A stretch of DNA of 64,000 nt from Arcuatula senhousia. Lineage: Eukaryota; Mollusca; Bivalvia; Mytilida; Mytilidae. A model generated the notes under the pieces. The model saw only the letters and a program-made list of their open reading frames with translations. It was not told the origin of the DNA and did not search any database. Shown here piece after piece: positions 10,858 to 23,163 of this stretch (positions within the stretch are counted from its first letter, which is position 1; each line of letters starts with the position of its first letter). Made by a program: the position numbers and the translations under genes. The stretch covers positions 12,331,001 through 12,395,000 of the forward strand of contig OZ020309.1 in the NCBI GenBank assembly GCA_963971305.1, written 5' to 3'.

Positions 10858-12561
10858 GAAGGGTCTACACCCCCAAAATACAGGCAAATATTAATGTGTT
10901 TTTGGGGGGTAAATATTTTCCATCCCTGGTGGCCATGCATTTTAAAAACAAATATGACTGACAAGCTAAATATATCATAACATGGGACCATCTTTCATCC
11001 CTAATTAATTAATCTGGATGTAGAAAGGGATATACCTTTCTTAGAGTATAGTTTCCTGTATGACAGGCCGGCGGTAATTGAATCAAACTCCACCACTGAA
11101 ATCAAAATTATGCTAACTCAAATGCAAGTATGACCGATCCCGATAAATTTCTGTATTTTTCATATTTCTCGTAATGTTTTTTTCAGAATGTAAAGAAAAA
11201 AATGTCATGTTTTCAAAAAAATCTATCAAGAACTTTTGATATTTTGTTTTAATTCTTTATCTTTCTCAAATATTTACAATTTTTCTCTTTAGTTAATGTA
11301 AACATATTAAATTAATAGCGAGAAAACCGGGACATGTCTACTTTTACGGAGCAAAAAAATCATAGGCACGGAGCAAGTAAAACAATGAACCCTCTGGGCT
11401 TATAAAAAATACATCATAATCTGTTATGCAAAAATTAAAAAATTGAAATGCAAAACCAGTGATAAACCCTCATTCATCCACTTGTTTATTTTTACATATA
11501 GATTTTTATTTAAGCACCATTCAGTCTTTTCCGCTGAAAAATGATTTTCCAGAAATTACCGAGCTAGTTTTGTGCAACTCATACCAAATGCATGATACTG
11601 ACCAAGCTTTGTTAAATTCTAAGTAAGATAGAAAAATTCATAAATTTACTGAATAAAATCTTCTGACAACAACTTATTCATAATAATAAATAAAAGGTTC
11701 TTACCTGAAAATGAAAGTAGCTGTCCCATCCTGTGTGGTTTCACTCACTTTCCTCATTCCTGCATGCTATTTTGATTTTACCGTTTTTTTCCGCCAGGTT
11801 TCTTATATAAAACCTTCTATTACCAATGCTTCAAATAGGAATAGGAAACACTTATACTCAGAAAATCTCACAAAACCTGACAGAATCTGAATGTTGTTTT
11901 GGTCTGCTTAAGAAGCACGAAATACTCTGACAAGGAAATGATGTCACGGAATCCATAAAGGGATAATTTGGTTCCAGATTAATGTCGTCCGAAAATGTTA
12001 CAGGATTTATTATTTGCACAAATATTTGAATTTTTAATAAATAGATATTGATCCTAGATATTTTAACAATAACTTTCTAAAGTGCATATGATTTGAGTTG
12101 GCTGGGGGTTAGACTTTGCTACTATCTAAATCATTAAAAGTTCCCTCTTAACGTTACACTTATACTGTTGAGCACATGGATTTATTTTTAAAAGATATAT
12201 TAATTTTTGATGCTTGCTAAAATGGCAGGGCCTTAATCATACTAATTTTTATAATATTTTGCAATCAGAGAAACTTAATGAAAATACAGTATACAAATTA
12301 ATTATAGCGAGCACAGCTTGTAGCGGGCACGAAGTGCTAACGAGAGCGGAGAGCTCTACAGCAAGTTCCCGCGAAAAATTTGCCTAATGCTAATATTGAT
12401 TTTTTTTCGTCCAGATATGCTTCTCACAATTTCACATGCACACAGGTTCGATGTGAATTTTAGAATAATTACCAATTTTGCTAATTGCCTTCCAAAAATT
12501 TTCTTTGTAAATAAAGAATAAGGAGAAAAATATTCCTATGACGATGAGATACTTCATTTTT

Positions 12562-13552
12562 GTCTCGCCTGCGACGAATAGTCGCGGAAGGCGAGACATA
12601 GGTATTACTTTCCGGCGGCGGCGGCGGCGGCGACGGCGGCGGCGTCGTAAACTTTTTTGTAAGACTTTTGTGGACAATGAATAGCTTGAAAGGTATAATA
12701 GCTAGGCATCTGATATTTGGTATACAGACAGTCCAGGTTATGGTCTACGAAACTGTCACCATGCCGTTTGACCCTGACCCCATTTTCACGCTCCATTGAC
12801 TCTGTGAACTTAGGTCTTTTTTCAGGCAGTAAACTTTTTTGTAAGACTTTTGTGGACGATGAATTGCTTGAAAAGTATAATAGCTAGGCATCTGATATTT
12901 GGTATACAGACAGTTCAGGTTATTGTCTACGCAACTGTTACCATGCCATTTGACCCTGACCCCATTTTCACGCTCCAGTGACTCTGTGAACTTAGGTCTT
13001 TTTTCAGGCCGTAAACTTTTTTGTAAGACTTTTGTGGACGATGAATTTCTTCAAAAGTATAATAGCTAGGCATCTGATATTTGGTATACAGACAGTTCAG
13101 GCTATGGTCTACGCAACTGTCACTATGCCGTGTGACCCTGACACCATTTTCACGCTCCAGTGACTCTTTGAACTTAGGTCTTTTTCAGGCCGAAAAACTT
13201 TTTTGTAAGACTTTTTTGGATGATGAATTGCTTGAAAAGTATAATAGCTAGGCATCTGATATTTAGTATACAGACAGTTCAGGTTATGGTCTACGCAACT
13301 GTCACCATGCCGTGTGACCCTGACCCCATTTTCACGCTCCAGTGACTCTGTGAACTTAGGTCTTTTTCAGGCTGAAAAACTTTTTTGTAAGACTTTTATG
13401 GAAGATGAATTGCTGGAAAGTTATAATAGCTAGGCATCTGTTATTAGGTATACTGACACTTTTTGTGTTTATATCAAGAAATGAAAGCTTAGGTAGTTGA
13501 TTTTAGCGATGGTGCCGGCAGGCGAGACATACTTTTAGTGGCCACACTTGTT
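12562..13552 (-). mobile_element. HINE-like element, TGTCTCGCC family (C1)
   Basis: A hairpin end at 12562-12597 (arms GTCTCGCCT and AGGCGAGAC), a GGC-rich microsatellite at about 12613-12648, then about 4.5 core repeats of roughly 190 bp (GTAAACTTTTTTGTAAGACT to AACTTAGGTCTTTTTTCAGG), and a second terminus with GGCGAGACAT (13521-13530) and GTGGCCACACTTGTTT. Subterminal inverted repeats, core repeats and a microsatellite next to a hairpin are the features described for Helentron-associated (HINE/pearl-like) elements. Relatives are at 27511, 56486 and 60890. No protein is encoded. Confidence 0.7.
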
Positions 13553-13960
13553 TAAGTAAAACAAATTTTATTCATTTGTTTACATTTTCTTTTTTTTTTT
13601 ACGCTCATTCACCCCAAAGACCTTGTCCCAAACTGAACGTTCTAGAAAATGAACTGATTAAAATAAAAATAAATACGATCAAAACAGTCATGCGGAATCA
13701 AAAGTGTATTCATCTTTTCGGGAATGGGGTCCTCTAGATCTTATATTCTGAATTCTAAACGATTTTATTCCTCAATTGAGGCGTGGAACTTCGTCATATG
13801 AGGGCCAAAAAGAGGATCATCTTTGATGCTTGCATGGTATAACTTAGGGGGGGGGGAGCTTTCTTCAACTCAAAAGGTATGTAAAAACACAATTAAGCTG
13901 TTTGTTGACATCTTATATTTTTGCAATGCTCGCATGTAGGCAATGCCTATCTCATATTAG

Positions 13961-14388
13961 GATCAGGAAACAAGACTTTTTAAAGTTTTACATGTATTTA
14001 AATGTCTTTTTCATGAATTTTGCTATTGTTATAATGAATCTTCCTACAACTAGGCCATATATTATTTCTTTGGTAATGCTATATTCTACTTTTGATTCAT
14101 TGTCTCTTTCGAGACCAATTCTAAAAACTCGATATTTGGTATGGTTGGAATGAGAAACTGTTGTGAACCACTTAAAAAATATTAATTTGTTGCTTAAAGT
14201 GTTTTAACTTTGAGCAACTTTCAAATTCATTAGAATCTGTTTTAAAGAATTACAATTAAAGATATCTTAAATTAAACAAAACATTTTGAAATGAAAAAAT
14301 GTGCAATTAAAAATAAGATTTTGAACTATGTTTTATATTTTTTTAATTTAAAAAAAAAATAAAGGGGAGATAACCATAAATGCTAACT
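13961..14388 (+). repeat. Dispersed intronic repeat, copy 2 of 3
   Basis: Begins GGATCAGGAAACAAGACTTT and follows the copy at 10291-10715 almost collinearly, including ATTGTCTCTTTCGAGACCAA. Flanking sequence is different. Confidence 0.7.
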
Positions 14389-15395
14389 TTTCATGTTACT
14401 GATTTTGTCTGGCACATAATAACTGGAAGAAGGGGAATATAGGTGTTCTAGATTAACTTATATTCAAAAAAGTCAACAAAACCTTCTGTAATAGCTTTAG
14501 GAGTTTGATAGATAATCTCTTCAAAATGTATTTAAATAATGTTTGGATTGGGACAACGTTGCTTATGTGTTTTTGCTATCTTCTGAAGACAGCTTTTCTC
14601 TGTGCACTTACCATACACTGGGACCCACTTACCAAGAAAATGTGTATTTCACAAAAAGGCGTTGAAATCTTATACTAGTGGGATTCATAAATCAAGAGAA
14701 TGATATCTTATCAATTAGGAACATTTTGGTACCAAAAGCCCTACTTTAATAATAAAGTTTATTGAAAGCCTTAGAAATTTGACATGCCAGTTTTTGCCCT
14801 TATGCGTCGTAGGTTTTCTTTCAATAACTTTTTCAATACAGTAAAATAAATATTAATATCAATAAACACGAACTCCTGAATTATTTTATTGCGGAATGGC
14901 AGTGTTTATTACTTTATTTGAGAAAATATACGTTGGTACAACACTTAATTCAACTGACCTGTCACTTTCCAAGCGGCGATAATCCGCCATATTTTACTTC
15001 ACTTACCAATTGGATTTGACCCCCTGCTAAGGATTCCTTACAATTATCAGGGGTAATAAAGAATAAAAAAATAATGACCAAAATAATTAACAGACAAAGA
15101 ATAATGGACTCAAATATAATGAAGAAATATAGCTTCTACAATGCGAAATTGCAAAAGGTCGCTCATCAATTGTACATGCAATTACGCTGAGAACAAATTT
15201 CTCTCTAGAGGTGAGAAATATTTTTCACAACTGGTTTAGAGGTTGATAAATCGGATGAAAACTAGAGAAATAGAGAATAACGACTCTGATAGTATTAAGA
15301 ATAATGAGCAAAGTGACCAAAACTTCTATAAAGAATATGTAAAACTATTAATGTGCCTTGATTTGTTTATTATTTACAATCTCCTAAGAGACCAT
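14389..15395. other. CDC40 intron, no recognised feature
   Basis: AT-rich intronic DNA. I see no exon, RNA gene or clear mobile element border. Confidence 0.35.
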
Positions 15396-15655
15396 GTGCC
15401 AAAGACTCGATATTTAGTATACAGTAGATAATGTAGTACTTACCGGACCAATCAAATAGTGTGAAGTTGTTATTTAAAGTTTTTGAACCATGAATGATTT
15501 GCAAATTCATTAGAATTTGTTTAAAAAAAATGTAATTTAAAATGAAATAAATCAAAAGAAAATATTTTTTATTTGAAGAATTTAATAAAAAGTAAGATTT
15601 TGAATACTATTAAATATATTATTTTAATTTTTAAAAGGCAAAAGGGAGATAACAA
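15396..15655 (+). repeat. Dispersed intronic repeat, copy 3 of 3 (partial)
   Basis: Starts around ACTCGATATTTAGTATACAG and keeps TTGCAAATTCATTAGAATTTG and AAAGGGAGATAAC from the other two copies, but with more divergence and a shorter 5' part. Confidence 0.55.
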
Positions 15656-16370
15656 AAAGCAATCTTTTATTAATTCTTTTGTTGAGTTAAGCTTTATCAC
15701 ATCATGTTTACTCGCTGCTGATACATACATGTGACGGATCCATCATGACAAAGCTGGAGATCGGTAAAAAAAGCGGGAGATTTTCATGGCTCTTTAAAAT
15801 TGCATAATAATGTTAATTCGGGACACAAGCGAGTGCCATATACACCTGGCTTCACTGATTAATCTCCAAATGGTTATACAATTATTAGGTCAATTAGGAC
15901 AATAAACCTTCAATTAACACCTTAACCTGTGAAATTAGCAACTGGCTAAGTGACAAATCCTGAAATTACCGGAAATGTTTTATGACTGAACAATTAAAAT
16001 GTCTATAAATTTTGTCATGTCTTAAAAGCTGGAGATTGAACAAAAAGTTGGGAGAACGGGAGATGTGTCAAAAAGTCGGGAGAATCACATGTATGCTGAT
16101 GTCACATTGCTTCTTTTCATCAACAATAATTTTTTTGTGCTTGTTTTGTTTTTGATTTTCATACAGAAACCAATAAATTTTTTTCAACATCTGGATGGTG
16201 AGAAAGATAAATAATATTTCGATCCATACAGATCAATCTTTTTAACACCACTTCTATTGTTGTCACTTGTTCATCATTTTTTGATTTGTCAAAAATAATG
16301 TCCAGTAAATGTTTGCAGTTATAGCATTATTTCTTTTTTTTTAGTTCACCTGACCCGAAGGGTCATGTAG

Positions 16371-16846
16371 TCCAGTCGATTTGTGAAAAAAATGCTCAAA
16401 AGATGGTAAAAGCATGAAATTTAGCATAGTGGTAGAACAAAGCATAATAAACAATATAAGCTATGGACCCAATTCAAAAAGTCAAAATGGCGGCCATTTT
16501 CAAGATGGCCGCCAGATGGAATATAGAATTAGGAAATAAATCAAATAAAAATTCATTAAAAATTCTGCTTTGAAGATATAAGCATCAAATCATGTATAAT
16601 AGCAGTGCAAACTATTTTGAACAATAGATGGTTTGCCTTATATTCAAAATGGTTGCCATTTTAAAGATAGCCGCCTCAAAATAGCATATATCCCTACGAT
16701 ATCATATCATCTTTTATTTAAGGTAAATTATGACCCAAATAGGTCCAAACAACAATGTATATGTGCTAAATTAAATTAAATAAGATGTATGAATATAATC
16801 TTGATTCCGTTTGAAGGTATCAGGCGGGGAGTGTGCAGGAATATAC
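16371..16846 (+). repeat. Left arm of a large inverted repeat
   Basis: Starts TCCAGTCGATTTGTG and ends TATCAGGCGGGGAGTGTGCAG. It is complementary, with divergence, to 18800-19295 along its whole length: both arms carry matched GGCGGCCATTTTCAAGATGG-type patches, an AAAAATTCATTAAAAATTNT segment and GAAGATATCAGACGGGGAGT. The 1.95-kb loop holds a LINE fragment. Confidence 0.8.
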
Positions 16847-17089
16847 TGCAGATCAAATCATATCGATCTGATTGTGGTAAAATTGTGTTTAAATGTTAAC
16901 GTTGTTTAATATAGTATGGCAGAATTATTTATACACGTATATTAACATTGGAAATATCAACTCGAAATGGTGTTTTAAAGCCTACCATTTGAAGAATTAT
17001 ATAAGCATCGGTGTCCCTCTGTCTATCCATATGTGTATCATTTTGTCCAGCCTGCAAAAGGGGTACTACATTTATGGACCCTATTAGTA

Positions 17090-18480
17090 TTGACCCGACT
17101 TGAGACATTTTACCCCCAATGGAGTATAGGCTTCTGCTTCTCAATCTTCCTCTGTCCTTTGAAAGTTGATGCTGCTCCACATGTAACCATTCTCGATCAT
17201 TTTTTTCTTGTATCTCCTCCATGTCAGTCTAGGTCACCCCTTTTTTCTTTTTCCTTGTTATGTCCTTTGTAGGGCCTTGTTTTTCCTAGGCGTAATGTGC
17301 TACCAAAGGGAGCGACCATACGGGGAATGGCTATAGTGAAATTTGAAATAAAAAAGGCAGGGTGGCAAAAATCCAGAAATAAAAAGGCATGACAGTACTT
17401 TGAATTAAAAGAAATGCAGGACTGCGTTTTGTGCTGCAACATTATTGTACCTTTAAAAATTTAAAAGTGCACGCAAAAAAATCCAGGCAGAGCATCTCCA
17501 TAGCCCCCATCCCCATAAAAATCAAATGGTTGTTCCCTAGCACTTCCGCTTACCCTTTTTTATTTCGAGAACAATAGGTGGGTTTTTTTTGCCTGTTTTC
17601 GTTTGTAATTTTGTTAGGCGATCTTTTGGATGGATCAGAGACATTTGTATTTGAATACCTGAAGATTCTGCATGTTGGCCATTGTGAGGCTCCATGTTTC
17701 TGACCCATACAGCAAAAGTGATCTAACCATAGCCCTGTATGCTAAATGCAGATTTATGATTTATAGTTACTGCTTTATTTACTATGCTTGGTTTTTTACA
17801 AATATTTGCTTTGATTCCCATACTTTTCAGGCATTCCAAGGGCCGTTTCATCATCTGTTGCACCAAAGTTGTTAATCACAATTTCTATATATATAAAAAT
17901 TAAAATGTTATTCTCTCAATGTGAGTCCTGTTCTTTTTTTTGGTGAGTGCATCTATTTCGCTGATATTGATGTTGTTTTTGTTAATTCTCATTATAGTCT
18001 CCTCTTTTTGTACGTACTACTGTTTTGAAACATTTTCAACCATTTCAAAGATGTTTTCTTACATCAGGTGGATTCCATTTCCTCTTCTCTGGTGTGATTT
18101 TCTAATCATCCAATCAATTCATGGCCAAAGGAAACAAAGAAAAGAAAAAGTAAACAGCCATGGACGTATTTCAAATTCTTTACTTATATTTCGCGGGTGC
18201 ACTACCTGACATTTCGTTCCTAGAGCTGTACATATTCGCTATTGGTGTAACAATTCTGTTTGGAATTCCGTAGATCGCAAGTCTCCACAGAATTTCTTGA
18301 TCAAGGATATCAAAAGCTTCCTCGAAGTCTATGTAATAGATATAAAAGAAACTGGCTGCTTGATGTGCAGGTTGACTATCTGTTCAATGCAAGATTTTTT
18401 TTTTCTCAATTCTGGTCTCGCAGTTTTATGTCTGAAGTTCCTTTATACGACATAGAATTATTCTGTTAATGATTTAGAAA
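17090..18480 (-). pseudogene. Degraded LINE reverse transcriptase (RTE/BovB-like), antisense
   Basis: Reading the minus strand from about 18475 downwards gives successive pieces of one non-LTR reverse transcriptase in different frames: CIEQIVNLHIKQ, then YIDFEEAFDILDQEILWRLA (the first RT catalytic block region), DWMIRKSHQRRGNGIHL, MVRSLLLYGSETW near 17720-17680, LQVFKYKCL, and finally a KKMIENGYMWSSINFQRTEE tail near 17190. Stop codons and frame changes separate them and the YADD-type block was not found, so it is inactive. The order of motifs matches this LINE class. It sits inside the loop of the inverted repeat. Confidence 0.75.
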
Positions 18481-18799
18481 CAATAATGCTCTTTAGTTTT
18501 TACAATCGATTTAGTCTCCCTTTTTAACAACTTAAATTATGTACTCCTTTTTCTATGTCATGGGTTTGAGTATTTAAGCTGTTTTTTAGGATTCGATTTA
18601 AATAATGACATAAATTATGAGTCTGGCGTTGGTCAGTTTTCATGGTATTTATGGCTTTGATATTTTCATTTTAAGATGATATGAACAGTCTATATTAAGG
18701 TGGTCTGCAGCAGGCTGAATATATTATGTCATTGTTCCAGGTGCTTATATGACAATATTCACATCTAAACACAATTTTACACCGATTAGCTAGATATGT

Positions 18800-19295
18800 A
18801 AATATTTCTGTACACTCCCCGTCTGATATCTTCAAACAGAATAGAGATTCCTTTTACTCTTCTTTTAAACTTGTTTGAGCACTTATCAATTGCATTCATT
18901 CATATTTGGGGCCTAAATAACTTTGAATAAAACATGATTTCATAATGTAGATATATATGCTATTTCTGAGGCGGTCATTTCAAAAATGAAAGCCATTTTC
19001 AACATAAGGCAAACCGTTTTCTGCTATATTCTTTAGAATATTTTGCACTGCTGTCCTACACAATTTGGTGGGTTTATCTTCAAAGTACAATTTTTAATGA
19101 ATTTTTATTTGATTTATTTCTTATTTTTATATTCCATTAGGCGGCCATCTTGAAAATGGCCGCCATTTTGAACTTTCGAGTTGGGTCCATAGCTAATATT
19201 GTTTAGCATGCTATTTTCTACCACCATGCCGAATTTCATGCTTTTACCATACTTTGAGCAATTTCGCCAAAAACCTGCACAAATCGACTGGACTA
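18800..19295 (-). repeat. Right arm of the large inverted repeat
   Basis: Reverse-complement partner of 16371-16846, ending AAATCGACTGGACT where the left arm begins AGTCCAGTCGATTT. At its outer edge (about 19300) it joins GTGAGCTATTGTCATCACTT, the inner border of another family-B element whose hairpin is missing. Confidence 0.8.
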
Positions 19296-20822
19296 ATAAT
19301 GTGAGCTATTGTCATCACTTGTCGTCCGTCGTCCGTCGTCCGTAAACTTTTTAAAACGTTAACTCCTCTGACACCATAAGTCCAATTGCAACCAAACTTG
19401 GTATGGTTGTTTATTAGCATTCGGTGCTTAAAACTGATGTGGGGATTTTTGATTCGTCGTAAAACATGGCCGCCATGGCTAAAAATAGAACATAGGGGGA
19501 AAATGCAGTTTTTTGCAAATAACTCAAAAACGGCTACAGATATCAAAATTCTGGCATAGGGTAAAAGTGATCAGCACCTCAAGATCTACCTACCCTTTAA
19601 TTTTGAAGAAAATCCAACGACCCATGTAGTAGTTATTGCCCTTTTTGTGGATTTTTTGCAAATTTTGCATCTGTTTAGATCAATATCTTGAAAACTATAC
19701 TAGATATTTGAGAAATTTAAATTGCATATTGTTTAGCACATCAAGATCTACAAAATATGTTACAGGGTCAACGTTGTAGGATCTTTCCTTTTAGGAGTTA
19801 TTGCCCTTAGAACGTCAAAATTGAGCATTTTAACAGCATTTCCTCATTACCTTGAAAACGTTAACTCCTCTGACACTTTAAGTCCAAATGGAACCAAACT
19901 TGGTATAGTTGTTTATTAGCATTAGGTGTATAGAACTGATGTGGGGATTTTTGATTGGTCGTAAAACATGGCCGCTGTGGCTAAAAATAGAACATAGGGG
20001 TAATTGGCAGTTTTTTGCAAATAACTCTAAAACGGTGACAGATTTCAAAATTTTGATTGGGAACAAAAGTGATCAGCACCTCAAGATCTACCAGCTCTGA
20101 AATTTTGAAGAAAATCCAACAACCCATGTAGGAGTTATTGCCCTTTTTGTGGATTTTTTTGCAAATTTTGCACCTGTTTAGCTCAATATCTTGAAAACTA
20201 TACAAGATATTTGAGAAATTTAAATTGCATATTGTTTAGCGCATCAAGATCTACAAAATTTGTAACAGGGTCAAAGTTGTAGGACCTTTCCTTTGAGGAG
20301 TTATTGCCCTTGGAACGTCAAAATTGAGCATTTTAACTGCATTTCCTTATTGAAAATGTTAACTCCTCTGACACTTTAAGTCCAAATGGAACCAAACTTG
20401 GTATTATTGTTTATTATTATTAGGTGTATAGAACTGTTGTGGGGATTTTTGATTGGTTGTAAAACATGGCCGCTGTGGCTAAAAATAGAACATTAGGTTA
20501 AACTGCATTTTTTTGCAAATAACTCAAAAAGGGTGACAGATTTTTAGATTTTGATTGAGAACAAAAGTGATCAGCACCTTTAGATCCACCATATTGTCAG
20601 AAGACCCCCTTATTAATCTTTTGACCCTTTCAACGTTAAATAAATTTTGCCTTATAACCTTTACTTCTGGCACATATGTCAGGTGAGCGATTCAGGCTCC
20701 TGGGAGCCTCTTGTTACCCAGTTAAATTTATATAACATTTTGTTACTTTCTTAATGAAACACACTGCTTGCTTAGTAAGTGGCAATTCTTTTTTTTCCTT
20801 TAAACAAGTTAATATTATACAA

Positions 20823-20957
20823 TTATCACCCTAGTTGCTGTGTGACCCGGTTGTTTCTTTCCCTGAGGAAGTAAGGTCACTCGAGGGCTTGCCCCGAGGG
20901 TGACCTTACTTTTCGAGGGGAAAGAAATGCCGGGTCATATATCATCTAGGGTGATAA
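20823..20957. repeat. Large imperfect palindrome, 135 bp
   Basis: Arms pair from TTATCACCCTAG (20823-20834) with CTAGGGTGATAA (20946-20957) through TGACCCGG/CCGGGTCA, TTTCTTTCCC/GGGGAAAGAAA and AAGTAAGGTCAC/GTGACCTTACTT to a centre near 20890. Further GAGAGGGTGACCTTACCATG follows at about 21112, so it may be the terminus of a fold-back element extending to about 21180. No coding sequence. Confidence 0.85.
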
Positions 20958-21401
20958 CTGTTATATTATATCGAATATTTTAATGAAACTATTCAATATT
21001 ACATTTTGAAACATATTTCGGACATATTATAACCCTTTTTCATTAGAAAAACCCCAGCCCATACAATGTTGAAAAACAAACATGGACCTCACGTGCAAAA
21101 TCTCACGAGAGGGTGACCTTACCATGCGACCCAACGATTATCGGTTGACCCAGCAAAATATCACATGCCATGTGACCGCGTCTTAGCAAATCACAATACA
21201 GATTTTTATATGAGTATTTAATATTTTGTGTTCTTAACTTTTTAGGGGTGACACAAGCTTGCCTTTTATACTTGATGAGGCAATTATAAACAACCAGGCT
21301 AGGGTTGGGTATGGGGACCAGTTAAGGTTCCCAGTAGGTCCAGGCACTCTGGGGGAAGTATGAATTAAATTGCTTTAATCATAAAGTATTTTAATTTTTA
21401 G

Positions 21402-21502
21402 GAAAGTGGTTGGCATGTCAATCTATGGATAACAAGATCTGCATCTTTAATGTACTTAATAGATTTAAGTATATGAGGAAGAAAATTTTTACTGGACACA
21501 TG
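21402..21502 (+). CDS. cdc40: CDC40/PRP17, internal exon (WD40 blade)
   Basis: A 101-bp exon (phase 1 in, phase 0 out) between TTTTTAG and GTAAGA. It encodes GKWLACQSMDNKICIFNVLN and then RFKYMRKKIFTGHM, closely matching the CDC40 blade that carries LACQSMDNQI in vertebrates. It follows a 13.1-kb intron filled with repeats. Confidence 0.92.
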
Positions 21503-21659
21503 GTAAGAAATGTTATAGCATTATGGATAATTGTGGCATTACTAAATTTTCCATCTTTTTCTTACAATTGTGTGTTAAAACAGGCATCATGTCATATCAA
21601 TTGAATGTTCCATAATACATGTATTGCATTTTGGCCGGATTTCATGGAGTGAAAAATTT

Positions 21660-21840
21660 GGTTTATCATTAGAATGGTGAATGTTGGGCAGGGGGCAGAG
21701 AAGAAATTTTTTCGTATCAGTTTTCTTAGCAAATACTAATAAAAGCCACTTGATATTTGGTATACAGCATCAGAGTGGGGGCTCATAATATGGGATTTGA
21801 TTTCAGGTATGTTGCTCACCTACTTCCTGTTTAACGAAAT
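21660..21840 (+). repeat. Dispersed repeat, TACTTCCTGTTTNACGAAAT family, copy 1
   Basis: Intronic block ending CTACTTCCTGTTTAACGAAA. Related blocks are at about 27120-27310 (same strand) and 53035-53215 (opposite strand). It resembles the core unit of a HINE-like element, but no ends were seen. Confidence 0.55.
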
Positions 21841-22317
21841 CCATCCATTTCCGACTCTTTTTCATCTTTTTCCTGCAACTGTCATTGAAAGTAGCTGCTA
21901 CCCATCATACTATATAAATGAAGTGGTCCATAAGACATTATATTGTGTCAAAGGACCTGTTATGATTGTTTTATTATATAAGAAAAGTGTCTCAGATTCT
22001 CATCCTGGGCTGTCTCAAGTTTTTCAGCTGCCTGAAAAAAATTTACTTCAAAATATGATAAAAGATAAAAAAATGTGTAAAAAAATGATAAAAGATAAAA
22101 TACTCATGCCTAAAAAATGCCTGTCCCATATTTTCAAGAATTTCGGATGAGAATCTAGGAATATTTTTAGTATTGCCTTACATTTCAGTGTACTGGTAAG
22201 TACATGTATTAGTATTTTTGAAAAACATAACTTCATGATATTGTTTTCTTTTTAAAATGGTTTTTTTAACAGGACAATAAACAATTAATGATTAATCAAT
22301 CAATTTTCTACTTGTAG

Positions 22318-22361
22318 GTAGCAGGCTATGCTTGTCAACCAGATTTTTCTCCAGACATGAG
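22318..22361 (+). CDS. cdc40: CDC40/PRP17, 44-bp micro-like exon
   Basis: Encodes VAGYACQPDFSPDM plus AG of a Ser codon, between CTTGTAG and GTATGT. It matches the CDC40 segment VAGYACQVDFSPDMS and joins exactly in phase to flanking exons (phase 0 in, phase 2 out). Short for an exon but fully supported by the protein match. Confidence 0.9.
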
Positions 22362-22616
22362 GTATGTACATTAATCCAGAACAAATAAAAGAAAACATAT
22401 ATTCTTTTATGAATCTCTTTAATATCTTATGTTGTTAGTATGTCTAAAAGCTATATATTTTGTCCCAAGTTTTAAACTATGAGATAACATAGTAAAAAAG
22501 CATGCACATAACATAACACCAGCAATCCATTGATTTATGTCTAAATAAATTCCTTGGATCATTTTTGTCCAACATTTTGTGGCAATTGTTTGACTGATTT
22601 TTTAGCTTGAATAATC

Positions 22617-22860
22617 TTTTGGATCATGTGAGCTATTGTCATCACTAAAGGTCTGTCGGTTGCTTGTCAGTCCTTTCCTTGCTTCTAACTTTGTACGCTT
22701 GGTCTTAAGGATGTCTTCTACCAAGTTTGAAATATATGCCCGTTGACCAACCAACATGGATGTCAAGAGCTTAAAATAGAACAAGTGGGTCAGACCATTG
22801 GCTCATAGCTCAAAAAGCTAATCTTCAGGTTAAAATTAACTTTTTAATGATCTTGAAGGC
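22617..22860 (-). mobile_element. Diverged fragment of a family-B HINE-like element
   Basis: Starts ATGTGAGCTATTGTCATCAC and contains a copy of the core (ACCAAGTTTGAAATATATGC, GGTCAGACCATTGGCTCATA) seen in reverse in the complete element at 49091-50100. Both ends are eroded. Confidence 0.6.
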
Positions 22861-22985
22861 ATAGGGCTGTGTTTGTTTTGAATATTTTCTTTCTGAAGTT
22901 ACACTAACTGAGCAAAATCACCATATTGGTATAATAATTTATAAACTGAAGAGTCATTTATTTCTGTATTCTATTATTTTTTTAG

Positions 22986-23163
22986 CTATGTGATATCTGG
23001 AGATGCTGATGGCAAGCTTTATGTATGGGACTGGAAAACAACAAAACTTTACTCAAAATTCAAGGCACATGACGATGTGTGTGCCACAGTATTGTGGCAT
23101 CCCCATGAGACATCAAAAGTGGCATCTTGTGGCTGGGACGGTGTTATCAAATTCTGGGACTAA
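22986..23163 (+). CDS. cdc40: CDC40/PRP17, last coding exon
   Basis: A 178-bp exon ending in TAA (23161-23163). It encodes the last two WD40 blades: YVISGDADGKLYVWDWKTTK, LYSKFKAHDDVCATVLWHPH and ETSKVASCGWDGVIKFWD, the known C-terminus of CDC40. Phase with the 44-bp exon is correct (AG plus C gives Ser). A candidate poly(A) signal AATAAA lies at 23698-23703. Confidence 0.94.

Larger units (their letters stand above)
16342..20715 (-). mobile_element. Composite HINE-like element(s), GCTCACCTGA family (B1)
   Basis: The left end is a hairpin (GTTCACCTGACCC and GGGTCATGTAG, about 16344-16370). The right end is TCAGGTGAGC (20679-20688) followed by the palindromic AGGCTCCTGGGAGCCT (20694-20709), exactly the arrangement of the complete relative at 49091-50100 but reversed. 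Between lie a large inverted repeat (16371-16846 / 18800-19295), a LINE fragment, and from about 19300 a GTCCGTCGTCCGTCGTCCGT tract followed by 2.7 core repeats of about 470 bp (near 19350, 19860 and 20360). The whole is therefore more than one insertion, and which part belongs to which copy is inferred. Confidence 0.55.

Noticed and set aside
12432..12796. Arg-rich and Ala-rich open frames
   Set aside because: They come from the GGC microsatellite and hairpin of a HINE-like element. The same applies to 57692-58073.
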